Shown: positions 8,905-17,740 of the stretch, in pieces | Layout: each line of letters opens with the position of its first letter | How positions within the stretch are numbered: the stretch's first letter is position 1 | NCBI RefSeq assembly: GCF_002858925.1 | Contig: NZ_PJRS01000045.1 | Span: 1-64,000 of the forward strand | Direction of reading: 5' to 3' | From: Caulobacter zeae | GTDB taxonomy: Bacteria; Pseudomonadota; Alphaproteobacteria; Caulobacterales; Caulobacteraceae | Length of the DNA stretch: 64,000 nt | Program-made: the position numbers and the translations under genes | The notes under the pieces: generated by a model | What the model was told of the DNA's origin: nothing | The model's input: only the letters and a program-made list of their open reading frames with translations | Database searches by the model: none

Positions 8905-11316
8905 CTAAGCCACCGTCAGCTTCGCCGACTTCAGATCCACCGAGTTCGGGCCGACCAGGATCGAGAAATCGCCCGGCTCGACAACCCGCTTCATCTCAAG
9001 ATTCCACATCCACAGGTCCGAGGGCTTCACCTCGAAGGTCACCGTCTTCTTCTCGCCGGGTGCCAACGTCACCCGCTTGAAGTTCTTCAGCTCCAGCACC
9101 GGACGAGTGACCGAGGCCGCCTCGTCGTGGACGTAGAGCTGCACCACCTCGTCGCCGGCGACCTTGCCGGTGTTGGTCACCTCGACCGACACCGTCGTGC
9201 TCTCGCCCTGGCCGATCCGGGCCTTCGACAGGCGCGGGGCCGAAATGTCGAAGCTGGTGTAGGACAGGCCGAAACCGAACGGATAGAGCGGGCTGGTGGC
9301 GCGGTCGAACAGATAGCCGCGGCGGGCCGTGGGCTTGCGGTTGTAATAGATCGGCAGCTGGCCGACGTCGCGGGCGATGCTGACCGGCAGCTTGCCGCCC
9401 GGATTGGCCCGGCCGAACAGCACGTCGGCGGCGGCGTTGCCGGTCTCCTGGCCCAGGTACCAGCCCTCGACCAGGGCGTCGGCCTTTTCGGCCAGCAGGT
9501 TTACCGACAGCGGACGGCCGTTCAGCAGCAGCACCACGGTCGGCTTGCCCAGGGCGAAGATGGCGCGGGCCAGGTCGTTCTGCTGGCCCACCAGGTCCAG
9601 GCTGTCGCGGTCGCCCAGGTGGTTGTCGGCCCAGGCCTCGCGGCTGGTCTGCTCGTTGTCGCCCAGCACCATGACCACGACGTCGGCCTTCTTGGCCACC
9701 TCGACCGCCTCGGCGATCAGCCTGGCGTTCACGGCCGGGTCGACCAGCTTGACCTCGTCGGCGGCCCAGACGCGCTTTTCGGTGATCCGCACGGCCTCGG
9801 CGTAGTCGAGGGCGAAGCCTTGCGCCTTGGCCTCGGCGGAGAGGCCCTCCAGCACCGAGACCACGTGGCGCGGCTCGTCGGAATAGCCGCCGATCGGGGT
9901 GTCCTTGGCGTGCGTGCCGAGCAGGGCCAGGCGCTTGATCTTCTTGCCGTCCAGCGGCAGCAGGCCCTTGTCGTTCTTCAGCAGCACCACCGCCTTGCGG
10001 GCCGCCTCGCGGGCCAGGGCGACGGCTTGCGGCGTGGCGGTCTTGGCATCGGCGGTCTTTTCATCCGCGTACGGATTTTCAAACAGGCCGCCTTCGAACT
10101 TGATCTTCAGCACCCGCGCCACGGCCGCGTCGACGGCGGCCTCGGGGATGCGGCCCGACCGCACCAGCTGGGGCAGCAGCACATAGGCCTCGCCGTCGGG
10201 CAGCTCGACATCGACGCCGGCGTTCATCGCCATCACCGCCGTGTCGGCCAGCTGGTCGGTCAGCTTGTGGCGGGTGATGATCTCCTTGATGGCGAAGTAG
10301 TCGCTCATCGTCGCGCCTTCGAAGCCCCACTCGCCGCGCAGGATGTCGGTCAGCAGCCAGCGATTGGCGTGCGAGGGCACCCCGTCGATCTCGTTGTAGC
10401 TGGGCATGACCGAACGCACGGGCAGCTCCTTCACCGCCCGTTCGAACGGCGGGAAGAAGTTCTCGCGCAGGGTGCGCTCGGCGATCTGGGCCGGGCCCAC
10501 ATTGGTGCCGTTCTCGGGCTGGCCGTGGCCGGTCATGTGCTTGAGGGTGACGAACACCTTGTCGGGCGCCAGCGGCAGGGTCTTGCCCTGGAAGCCGCGG
10601 ATGGCGGCCAGGCCCATCTCGGCGCAGACATGCGGGTCCTCGCCGTAGGTCTCTTCGATGCGCCCCCAGCGCGGGTCGCGGGCCACGTCGACCACCGGGG
10701 CGAGCGCGATGTTGGAGCCGCGAGCGCGCATCTCCTTGGCGGCCGCCGAGAACACCTGCTCGACCAGCTCCGGATCGAAGGTCGAGGCCAGGGCGATCGA
10801 TTGTGGGAAGCTGGTCGCATCGCGGGCGACATAGCCGTGCAGGGCCTCGTCGTGCATCAGCATCGGGATGCCCAGGCGGGTGCTGTCCATCGCCCACTTC
10901 TGGGCGGCGTTGACGTATTTGGCCGTCTGCGGGGCGTTGCGCCCCACCGAGCCGTCCTCGGCCCCGGCGGCGGCGTTGACCTCGGTCGTCGGCTTCAGGC
11001 CCCGGCGGTCGGTCGGACGCGAGATCTGGCCCAGGCCATTGGGGAAGTTTTTGCTGGCCGTCTCGGGCGAGAAGTCGCCGGTCGGGGTCTGGATCGCGGC
11101 CTTGGTCAGCCAGATGCCGATCAGCTGGGCGGCCTTCTCCTCCAGCGTCATCCGCGAGAGCAGGTCCTTGACCCGCGCGTCGACCGGCTGGGCGGGATCC
11201 TTGTAGAGCGCCTTGCCGTCCGCCGCTTTTGGAGCCGCCCGGACCACAGGCGCCATGGCTGCGCCCAGAGCAGCCAGGCTAACGCCCAGCGTGCGGCGAG
11301 TAAGGGTGGTGGTCAT
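8905..11316 (-). CDS. GH3 glycosidase, probable periplasmic beta-xylosidase/glucosidase
   Basis: An 803-residue family 3 glycoside hydrolase. The N-terminus has a Tat-like signal (LTRRTLGVSLAALGAAMAPVVRA). The (beta/alpha)8 domain (about 40-390) contains the KHMTGHGQPENGTN substrate loop and the likely nucleophile Asp339 in ATMSDYFAI. The alpha/beta sandwich domain has KAVVLLKNDKGLLPL, and the C-terminus is a fibronectin-III-like domain (about 690-800). The ATG at 11316 was chosen because it directly precedes the signal; an earlier in-frame start gives a non-signal leader. It is the first gene of the esterase/GH115 operon, and a CCGG-centred operator lies about 90 bases upstream. The operon context argues for xylo-oligosaccharide substrates. 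Sequence alone cannot separate beta-xylosidase from beta-glucosidase. Confidence 0.9.
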   Translation of the reverse strand: MTTTLTRRTLGVSLAALGAAMAPVVRAAPKAADGKALYKDPAQPVDARVKDLLSRMTLEEKAAQLIGIWLTKAAIQTPTGDFSPETASKNFPNGLGQISRPTDRRGLKPTTEVNAAAGAEDGSVGRNAPQTAKYVNAAQKWAMDSTRLGIPMLMHDEALHGYVARDATSFPQSIALASTFDPELVEQVFSAAAKEMRARGSNIALAPVVDVARDPRWGRIEETYGEDPHVCAEMGLAAIRGFQGKTLPLAPDKVFVTLKHMTGHGQPENGTNVGPAQIAERTLRENFFPPFERAVKELPVRSVMPSYNEIDGVPSHANRWLLTDILRGEWGFEGATMSDYFAIKEIITRHKLTDQLADTAVMAMNAGVDVELPDGEAYVLLPQLVRSGRIPEAAVDAAVARVLKIKFEGGLFENPYADEKTADAKTATPQAVALAREAARKAVVLLKNDKGLLPLDGKKIKRLALLGTHAKDTPIGGYSDEPRHVVSVLEGLSAEAKAQGFALDYAEAVRITEKRVWAADEVKLVDPAVNARLIAEAVEVAKKADVVVMVLGDNEQTSREAWADNHLGDRDSLDLVGQQNDLARAIFALGKPTVVLLLNGRPLSVNLLAEKADALVEGWYLGQETGNAAADVLFGRANPGGKLPVSIARDVGQLPIYYNRKPTARRGYLFDRATSPLYPFGFGLSYTSFDISAPRLSKARIGQGESTTVSVEVTNTGKVAGDEVVQLYVHDEAASVTRPVLELKNFKRVTLAPGEKKTVTFEVKPSDLWMWNLEMKRVVEPGDFSILVGPNSVDLKSAKLTVA

Positions 11317-11404
11317 CCTTGCGTTTCCCCAGCGTCTGTCACGGCGGCTTCGCGCCGTCTTGCCTGACACTATGGGAGAGCTTGTCTGACCACTCAAGCC
11401 CAAA

Positions 11405-11417
11405 TGTTACCGGTCAC
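11405..11417. promoter_or_regulatory. LacI-type operator upstream of the GH3-esterase-GH115 operon
   Basis: TGTTACCGGTCAC; read on the transcribed strand this is GTGACCGGTAACA. Exactly the same 13-mer occurs upstream of the GH43 gene (35901-35913), and a close variant upstream of the sugar symporter (34106-34119). A near-palindrome with a central CG step is typical of LacI-family operators. The regulator is inferred, not shown. Confidence 0.6.
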
Positions 11418-11426
11418 TTTTCTTTC

Positions 11427-11560
11427 TCCCCTCTCCTTGAGGGAGAGGGAGGGGCCCGCGCCGACAGGCGTAGGAGGGTGAGGGGTTTAGACAGCCGACA
11501 GCGTACCCCCTCACCTCCCCGCCGCAAGCGGCGGGTCCCCTCCTCTCCCCATGGGAGAGG
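11427..11560. repeat. intergenic repeat family C, copy 1
   Basis: An element bounded by CTCCCCTCTCC and ATGGGAGAGG, with inner segments GAGAGGGAGGGGCCC, GGGTGAGGGG / CCCCTCACC and GCCGCAAGCGGC. It fills the gap between the GH3 promoter region and the stop of the DUF885 gene. The second copy is at 23584. Confidence 0.8.
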
Positions 11561-11570
11561 AAGGCTGAAG

Positions 11571-13385
11571 TCACCCCGACCAGGCGTCGACCACGCTCTC
11601 CAGGACGGTCAGAGGGGTCGGGCCGACCAGCAGGGCGGTGTCGTGGTACTTGCGGATGTCGAACCTGGCGCCCAGGCGCTGCCTGGTGCGCTCGCGCAGC
11701 GCCGCCCAGACGGTGTGGCCCACCTTGTAGGAGCAGGCCTGGGCCGGGTTGGCGCAATAGCGCTCGACCTCGCGGGTGATGCGCCCCTCGTCGTCGCCGC
11801 CGGTCTCGACCATGTAGGCGATGGCCTTCTCGCGGCTCCAGCCCTTGGCGTGAATGCCGGTGTCGACCACGCAGCGCGAGGCGCGGAACAGGCGCGCCTG
11901 GTACATGCCCAGAAGGCCCAGGTCGTCGGTCTCGTAGAGCCCCATCTCCATGGCCACCTGCTCGGCATAGAGCGCCCAGCCCTCGGTGTTGGCCGAGAAG
12001 AACATGTTCTGGCGCAGGCGCGGCAGGCTGCCCTCGGCGGTCAGGGCGAGCTGGAAATGGTGGCCCGGGGCGGCCTCGTGATAGGTCAGGGTCGGCAGGG
12101 CGTAACGCGGGCGCTCGGCCGTGTCGCGCAGGTTGATGTAGAAGGCCCCCGGGCGCGAACCGTCCAGCGGCGGCCGCTCGTAATAGCCGCCCGACGAGCC
12201 GGCCTCGGTATAGGGCGGAATGCGGCGCACCTCGACCGGGATCTTCGGCGTGATCCCGAACCATTGCGGCAGCTTGGGCTGCATCTCCGCAATCAGCCGG
12301 TTGCAGTAGGCCAGGATCTGGGCGCGGCCTTCGTCGGTATTGGGATAGCTCTCGCCCGGCAGGTCCTTCAGGGCCGCCATGCGCTGGCCGACGGACCCTT
12401 GCGTGAAGCCGCGCTTCTTGAGGATCTCATCCATCCGCGCCTGGATCTGCGCGCCCTCTTCCAGGCCCAGGCGGTGGACCTCGTCGGGGGTTTTCTCGGT
12501 GGTGGTGTAGATGCGCAGCAGGGCCGCGTAGAAGGCCTCGCCGTCCTTGAAGCGGTTCATCCCCGCCTCGTGCACGGCCTTGGCGCGCACGGCGGTCAGG
12601 GTCTCGATCTGGCGATCCAGCGCGGGGTGGATCGCGCTGGCCAGCAGGGCGGCGGCCTTGGCGTCGTAGTCGCCGTAGGCCTTGGCGCGACGGGCCATCG
12701 AGGCGACCAGCACGTTCTTTTCCGGCGGCAGGGCGCGGAACTGCTTCAACTGGCCGATGGCCTTGTCGAGGATGAAGTCCGACGGGATCACGCCCTTGGC
12801 CGCGTCGGCGCGCACCCGCTCGCTCTCCTGATCGAGCACGCCGGCGAACCCGGCCACGCGGGCAAGGTAGCTGTCGGCGTCGGCCGCCGACTTCACCTCG
12901 TGCTTGTTGTCCAGGAAGCTGGGGACCGACGAGTAGCCGCCGTAGAACTGGGTCACCACGAACGGCCGCGACACCGCGCCGTAGTCGAAACCCGAGGCCT
13001 TGTCGCGCGCGCCGTAATAATAGGCGGCGGTGTCGTAGTTGACCGCGTCCTCGCCGGTCAGGGCCTTGCGATCGACGGCCTTGAGGCGCTTGAGGCGCTC
13101 GGCCGGCTCTTTGCGCTCCTTGAGCCAGGCGGCGATCGAGCGGTCACCAAGCTTCGTGCGCGCGCCGGCGTGGGCGCCGGTGTCGAGGCCGAGATTGGTC
13201 GCCTGTTCGGGGCTCTCGGTCAGGTCCTCGTCGAAGAAGGCGTCGAACAGGGCGTAGAGCTTGGCGCTCTCGCCTTTCCCAACTGTTTTTTGGGGCGAGG
13301 CCATGGCCGGCAGGGCCGTGGAGACGGCGGCGGCGGTCGCGCCGACCAGCAGCTGACGACGATCGAACTTCGTGGAATCGGACAT
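11571..13385 (-). CDS. exported DUF885 family protein, putative metallo-hydrolase
   Basis: A 604-residue protein with a twin-arginine-type leader (FDRRQLLVGATAAAVSTALPAMA), so it is probably exported folded to the periplasm. The body is a helical DUF885 domain. Its conserved HEAAPGHH motif (residues 436-443) resembles a zinc-binding HExxH-like signature, and family members are predicted metallopeptidases. I start at the ATG at 13385, which has GGGGG 4 bases upstream and leads straight into the Tat motif; an alternative frame start 13 codons earlier lacks these. The preceding gene (M61 peptidase) is on the same strand 86 bases upstream, so the two form a periplasmic peptidase pair, perhaps with separate promoters. 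The substrate is unknown. Confidence 0.85.
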   Translation of the reverse strand: MSDSTKFDRRQLLVGATAAAVSTALPAMASPQKTVGKGESAKLYALFDAFFDEDLTESPEQATNLGLDTGAHAGARTKLGDRSIAAWLKERKEPAERLKRLKAVDRKALTGEDAVNYDTAAYYYGARDKASGFDYGAVSRPFVVTQFYGGYSSVPSFLDNKHEVKSAADADSYLARVAGFAGVLDQESERVRADAAKGVIPSDFILDKAIGQLKQFRALPPEKNVLVASMARRAKAYGDYDAKAAALLASAIHPALDRQIETLTAVRAKAVHEAGMNRFKDGEAFYAALLRIYTTTEKTPDEVHRLGLEEGAQIQARMDEILKKRGFTQGSVGQRMAALKDLPGESYPNTDEGRAQILAYCNRLIAEMQPKLPQWFGITPKIPVEVRRIPPYTEAGSSGGYYERPPLDGSRPGAFYINLRDTAERPRYALPTLTYHEAAPGHHFQLALTAEGSLPRLRQNMFFSANTEGWALYAEQVAMEMGLYETDDLGLLGMYQARLFRASRCVVDTGIHAKGWSREKAIAYMVETGGDDEGRITREVERYCANPAQACSYKVGHTVWAALRERTRQRLGARFDIRKYHDTALLVGPTPLTVLESVVDAWSG

Positions 13386-13471
13386 GCGGCCCCCAAGGCA
13401 GACTTGGCCGCATGTCGAGAACAAAGCCGTCCGGCGCCTCGCGGCCCCGGGCGCCGGACGGCTCTTGAGGC

Positions 13472-15394
13472 TTACTTGCGGGGCGCCAGGATGTCGTCCA
13501 GGCGCGCCGGCGTGCCGGCGATGCGCTCCAGGCGCGGGTAGCGCGGGCCGCCGCTGTAGTCGAGCTTCACCGTGCGGTAGCGCGAGCCTTCCTTGACCAG
13601 CAGCTCGACCGGAACGCCCTTGGCGGTGGCCTTGACGGCGGCCTTCAGCTTGTCGGCGTCATAGGTGTCGCCGTTGACGGCCACCACGGTCAGGCCCTGG
13701 GTCAGGCCGGCCTTGAAGGCCGGGCCGTCCCACTGCACGTCGGTCAGCACCGCGTCCGAGCCCACCGTCAGGCCCAGCGAGTACGACAGGTTGGTGTTCT
13801 TGGCCCGGGTCTCCGACGACTTGAAGTACTCGGTCGGGGTGTCGGTATAGACCAGCTTGTAGCCGCCGCGGGCCAGGCCATCGAGCGGGGCCTTGGGGTT
13901 CACGCCCTCGATGCGGTCCTTCAGGAAGGTCGCCCAGTCATTGGCCACCACGCCGTTCAGCGCCGCGACCACGTCGTCGAAGGTGTAGGTGTGCGACACG
14001 TACGAGCCGTCGGCGACGCCGAAGAAGGCCTTGGCGAAGTCGTCGAGCGACTTCTTGCCGCCGGTCTTCTCGCGGATCAGCGTGTCGGCGTCGAGCCAGA
14101 CCAGCTGGCCTTCGGAGTAGTAGTCCTCGCTGCGCTGGTAGGAGAGCCACGACAGCGGCTTGCGGCTGGCGATGATCGGGTCGTTGGTGGTGTCCTGCAC
14201 CGGGCGCCAGTCGCGGCCCCGACGGTTGTCGTAGGTCGCCGCCGTCATGGCGATGGCGTCCAGCGTCTGCTCCTTGGAAAGCAGGGTCGAGCGCGACGAC
14301 AGCACAAAGCCCCAATACTGGGTCTGGCCCTCATAGACCCACATCAGGCTGTCGCGCATCGGGGTGTTGAGGGTCGGGGTCCACAGGTCGGCCCCACGGC
14401 GGAACTTGCCGTTCCACGAGTGGGTGAACTCGTGGGGCAGCAGGTCGCGACCGACATAGGTCTTGTCCCACTCGGTGAAGTACTTGGGCGCGACGCGGTT
14501 CTCGCTCGAGCGGTGGTGCTCCAGGCCGATGCCGCCCAGCTGGTCCGACAGGGCCACCAGGAAGTCGTAGTGGTCGTAGTGGTGCGAGCCGTACAGCTTG
14601 TAGGCCTGCTGCACGAGGTTCTTGTGGGCCTGGATCTGCTCGGGCTTGAACTCCAGCAGCTCAGGCTTGTCGGCGATCATGTTCAGGCGCACCGGAACCT
14701 TGGCGCCCGGATCAAGCTCGACCGACTTGAAGTAGCGGCCGGCGAACATCGGCGAGTCCACGAGCGTCTCGACCGTGGTCGGCTTGAAGCTGGTGACCTG
14801 GCCTTGCGTCTTTTCGATCTCCAGGGCCGAGGCGAACTGGAAACCCTCCGGCAGCTTGACGGTCGGCTCGACCGTGATGCGGCGCGTGAAGTGGCCGGCC
14901 GGATACATGGTCATCTGCAGCCATTGCAGGTTCAGCATGTCCGGGGTCATGACCATGCGGCCGACCTTGGTCTCGACCGGCGACAGGAACTTGTAGGCGA
15001 CGGAAAGCTCGGTCACGCCGGCCGGCACGTCGATGTGGAAGGCGTTGACCTCGACCACGTCGCGCTTCCACGGGATCGTCTGGCCATTGGCCGTGATCAC
15101 CAGGCCCGCCAGCTTGTCGATGTCGTTGCGCGGCGAGTGGCCGCCCGGAACCCACTGCGGATAGTAGAGGGTCATCGGGCCGGGCTTGGCGACCGGCAGG
15201 GTCAGCTTGATGTCGAAGATCTTGCGCTCGAGGTCGGTGGCGTCGACGTACAGCTTCAGCACGCCCGGATAGGCCACGTCCTGCGGGGCGACGATCGGCG
15301 CCGTCGGGGCGGCCGGTTGCGGCAGGTAGTCCTGGGCGAGAGCGGCGCCGCCCACCAACGACAGAAGCGAGACCGAGAAGAAAAGCGCTTTCAA
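13472..15394 (-). CDS. M61 family glycyl aminopeptidase with PDZ domain
   Basis: A 640-residue exported zinc peptidase. A signal peptide (LFFSVSLLSLVGGAALA) precedes an N-terminal beta-saddle with YYPQWVPGGHSPRNDI. The catalytic thermolysin-like domain has HEFTHSWNGKFRR (zinc ligands His321 and His325, catalytic Glu322) and the downstream Glu in MWVYEGQTQYWG. A C-terminal PDZ-like domain (about 520-610) carries LTVGSDAVLTDVQWDGPAFKAGL. This is the standard architecture of M61 glycyl aminopeptidases that trim peptides in the periplasm. It is on the same strand as the DUF885 gene downstream and is separated by about 120 bases of featureless sequence from the transporter gene upstream. Confidence 0.93.
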   Translation of the reverse strand: MKALFFSVSLLSLVGGAALAQDYLPQPAAPTAPIVAPQDVAYPGVLKLYVDATDLERKIFDIKLTLPVAKPGPMTLYYPQWVPGGHSPRNDIDKLAGLVITANGQTIPWKRDVVEVNAFHIDVPAGVTELSVAYKFLSPVETKVGRMVMTPDMLNLQWLQMTMYPAGHFTRRITVEPTVKLPEGFQFASALEIEKTQGQVTSFKPTTVETLVDSPMFAGRYFKSVELDPGAKVPVRLNMIADKPELLEFKPEQIQAHKNLVQQAYKLYGSHHYDHYDFLVALSDQLGGIGLEHHRSSENRVAPKYFTEWDKTYVGRDLLPHEFTHSWNGKFRRGADLWTPTLNTPMRDSLMWVYEGQTQYWGFVLSSRSTLLSKEQTLDAIAMTAATYDNRRGRDWRPVQDTTNDPIIASRKPLSWLSYQRSEDYYSEGQLVWLDADTLIREKTGGKKSLDDFAKAFFGVADGSYVSHTYTFDDVVAALNGVVANDWATFLKDRIEGVNPKAPLDGLARGGYKLVYTDTPTEYFKSSETRAKNTNLSYSLGLTVGSDAVLTDVQWDGPAFKAGLTQGLTVVAVNGDTYDADKLKAAVKATAKGVPVELLVKEGSRYRTVKLDYSGGPRYPRLERIAGTPARLDDILAPRK

Positions 15395-15515
15395 GAAACG
15401 ACCCCAATGCAGCCCGCGAACGTCCCCTCGCGGTAAGAAGCCTGGATGTTTCTTTTGTTAGGGGCCGCTTGTCGAGACGAACTTGACCGGACGGCGTTAC
15501 GGCGACGCTGGTCGC

Positions 15516-16799
15516 TCAGCCCTTCGGTCGCCGCCAGATCAACCCCAGCACTAGATATGCGATCGCCGCAACCGCCAGCGCCGGCAGGGTGGCGCCCAGC
15601 TGCGGCGCCAGGCGGCTGAAGCCCTGATAGGCCGCGATCCCGGCCGCGCAGGCCACAAGGCCCGGCAGGTTCAGGCCCCGGGCGAAGGCGCCGGCGGCCT
15701 CAGGCTGGCGGCGACGCACGACGAAGTGGTCGGTCAGCAGCACGCCGAACAGCGGCGCGAACACCGAGCCGATCAGCAGCAGGAAGCCTTCATAGCGGGC
15801 AAGCGGCGCCAAGAGGGCGATCAGGGTGCACAGCGCGCCGAAGGCCAGGGCCAGATGCGCGGGCCGCACCGGCGCCAGGGTGGCCGTCGAGACCGCGGCC
15901 GAGTGGATGTCGGCGAAGGCGTTGTCGGTCTCGTCGACGACGATCAGCAGGAGGGCGATCCCGCCGCCCGCCGCGGCCAGGGCGGTCAGCAGCAGCCCCT
16001 CCCCGCTCCCGGCGGCCAGGGCGTAGCAGGCGCCCAGGCCCATGAACCAGATGTTGGCCAGCAGGTAGCCGGCGGCGCTGCCACGGAACATCCGCCCGCT
16101 GGAGCGGCCAAAACGCGTGTAGTCGGCGATCAGCGGCAGCCACGACAACGGCATGGCCACGACCAGGTCGACGCCGGCGCCGAAGCTCATCTCGCCCGTG
16201 CCGGCCTTGGCGAACAATGCGGCCAGGTCGTGCTGGGCCAGCAGCCGCCAGGTCAGCCAGCCGGCCCCGCCCAGCAGCAGCCACAGCCCCCAGGCGCGCA
16301 GGAACCGCCGCACGAACGACACCGGCCCCATGAAGGCCAGCCAGGTCGCCAGGGCGCCGAACAGCACCGTCCAGGCCAGCGGGTTGGACAGGCCGAAGGT
16401 CTGCTTGGCCAAGGCGTCGGCGGCGTCGCGCATGGCGATGATCTCGAAGGCGCCCCAGCCGACCAGCTGCACCGCGTTCAGCACCGCCGGAACCGCCGCG
16501 CCCCGCGCGCCCAGGGCCAGCCGCAGCGTTCCCATGGCGGAGAGGCCCGTATCGGCCCCTACCACCCCGGCCGCCGCCAGCAGCAGCGCGCCCAGCGCCG
16601 AGCCGGTGACGATCGCCGCCAGCGCCATGCCGAGACTCAGGCCCGGAACCAGGAACGCGCCGGCCTGTAGCACCAGGAGGCCGATGCCCAGGCTGAACCA
16701 CAGCGAAAAGGCGTCGCGCGTCCCGAACACCCGACGCTCGGCCGGAACGGGGATCAGCGGATCATAGGTGTCGTCGAGCTTGGCCATGGTGGGAGGCAT
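15516..16799 (-). CDS. cytX: NCS1 family permease, CytX-like hydroxymethylpyrimidine/cytosine transporter
   Basis: A 427-residue inner-membrane protein with about 12 hydrophobic segments. It belongs to the nucleobase:cation symporter-1 family. The N-terminal block WFSLGIGLLVLQAGAFLVPG, the VLNAVQLVGWGAFEI helix and MPLSWLPLIADYTRFGR resemble the CytX subgroup, which is associated with thiamine-pyrimidine (HMP) uptake. Cytosine or another nucleobase remains possible. No thiamine genes are nearby, and I found no recognisable TPP riboswitch in the 250 bases upstream, so the thiamine link rests on subfamily resemblance alone. A second ATG 4 codons in (16787, giving MAKLDDTYDP) is an equally plausible start; neither has a strong ribosome site. 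Confidence 0.75.
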   Translation of the reverse strand: MPPTMAKLDDTYDPLIPVPAERRVFGTRDAFSLWFSLGIGLLVLQAGAFLVPGLSLGMALAAIVTGSALGALLLAAAGVVGADTGLSAMGTLRLALGARGAAVPAVLNAVQLVGWGAFEIIAMRDAADALAKQTFGLSNPLAWTVLFGALATWLAFMGPVSFVRRFLRAWGLWLLLGGAGWLTWRLLAQHDLAALFAKAGTGEMSFGAGVDLVVAMPLSWLPLIADYTRFGRSSGRMFRGSAAGYLLANIWFMGLGACYALAAGSGEGLLLTALAAAGGGIALLLIVVDETDNAFADIHSAAVSTATLAPVRPAHLALAFGALCTLIALLAPLARYEGFLLLIGSVFAPLFGVLLTDHFVVRRRQPEAAGAFARGLNLPGLVACAAGIAAYQGFSRLAPQLGATLPALAVAAIAYLVLGLIWRRPKG

Positions 16800-17033
16800 A
16801 GCAGCTTGCCGTCGCCGCGCGAATGGCGGCCGGCGCGTGAGGGCTTGGCCCCCTTCCCGCGTAGTCTCCTCCCGAAAAGCGGGATTTCACGGAGGAGAAT
16901 GGATGCGCCGCCCGGAGGCTAGCGAGGTCCCGCCCCTGGGCGCGTGGCGAGCAATGTCATGGATGGGCCATGCACTGCGAAACGTTCCGTGGCCAAATGC
17001 TTCCAATCGCGGCCATACGGCGATCGGCTCTTG

Positions 17034-17054
17034 TAATTGCAAGTCGCTCTCAAG
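17034..17054. promoter_or_regulatory. degenerate Fur-box-like element before the PepSY operon
   Basis: The stretch TTGCAAGTCGCTCTCAAG resembles Fur-box variants in which TGC-A-x-T is followed by TCTCA. It shares about 9 positions with the box at 941-959. It touches the ATG at 17056 but lies 41 bases upstream of the GTG at 17095, which favours the later start if the box is real. This is a weak match, offered because the operon it precedes looks iron-linked. Confidence 0.35.
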
Positions 17055-17055
17055 T

Positions 17056-17724
17056 ATGGACGGCGGCACTGAAGCTCGTCCGTTCCGGAATCCCGTGAAA
17101 GCCGCCGCCGAACAGAACCGTCGCTCCTTCTGGCTGAAGCAGTTGCACCAGTGGCACTGGATCAGCGCGGCGATCAGCCTCGTGGGCATGCTGCTGTTCG
17201 CCATCACCGGCTTCACCCTGAACCACGCCGGCTCGATCGAGGCCGAGCCCAAGGTCGTCAGCAAGAAGGCGACCCTGCCGCCCGAACTGATCGCCGAGCT
17301 GGCCTCGGGCCCCACTGAGGGCAAGCGCCCGCTGCCGATCAAGGTCGAGACCTGGCTCGACAAGGCCGTCGACGCCGACATCGCCCGCCGCGTGGGCGAA
17401 TGGTCCGACGCCGAGGTCTACCTGGCCCTGGCCCGTCCCGGCGGCGACGCCTGGATCGCCATCGACCGCGAGACCGGCGCCGTCGAGCACGAGAAGACCA
17501 CCCGCGGCGGGGTCAGCCTGCTCAACGACCTGCACAAGGGCCGCAACACCGGCAAGGCCTGGAGCTGGTTCATCGACATCTTCGCCGGCGCCTGCGTGAT
17601 CTTCACCGTCACCGGCCTGATCCTGCTTCAGTTCCACGCCCGCGGGCGGCCGATGACCTGGCCGCTGACCGCCGCGGGGCTGGCCATTCCGCTCCTGATC
17701 ATCATCCTGTTCGTCCACCTTTAG
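17056..17724 (+). CDS. PepSY-associated transmembrane protein
   Basis: A 222-residue inner-membrane protein with a short cytoplasmic N-terminus and a first membrane helix after LKQLHQWHW (ISAAISLVGMLLFAITGF). A periplasmic PepSY-like region (about 65-155, with IAIDRETGAVEHEK) follows, then two C-terminal helices. It resembles the reduced PiuB/PepSY-TM proteins linked to iron acquisition and envelope redox reactions; the conserved histidines next to the helices (LHQWHW, LNH, LHKG) could bind haem. It opens a five-gene operon with DUF2271, DUF4198, ApbE and a flavoprotein reductase. An in-frame GTG at 17095 with GGAA upstream is an alternative start and would place the Fur-like element upstream of the gene. 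Confidence 0.8.
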   Translation: MDGGTEARPFRNPVKAAAEQNRRSFWLKQLHQWHWISAAISLVGMLLFAITGFTLNHAGSIEAEPKVVSKKATLPPELIAELASGPTEGKRPLPIKVETWLDKAVDADIARRVGEWSDAEVYLALARPGGDAWIAIDRETGAVEHEKTTRGGVSLLNDLHKGRNTGKAWSWFIDIFAGACVIFTVTGLILLQFHARGRPMTWPLTAAGLAIPLLIIILFVHL

Positions 17725-17740
17725 AGAAAGGCCGCCTTCC

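Noticed and set aside
7165-11367. Open frame of about 1400 codons on the plus strand opposite the GH3 and esterase genes
   Set aside because: Same antisense shadow pattern; the minus strand holds conserved enzymes with catalytic motifs in both parts.
16788-17050. Possible TPP riboswitch upstream of the CytX-like transporter
   Set aside because: I looked for the conserved CTGAGA and ACCCTTTGAACCTGATC-like cores in the minus-strand leader and found neither.
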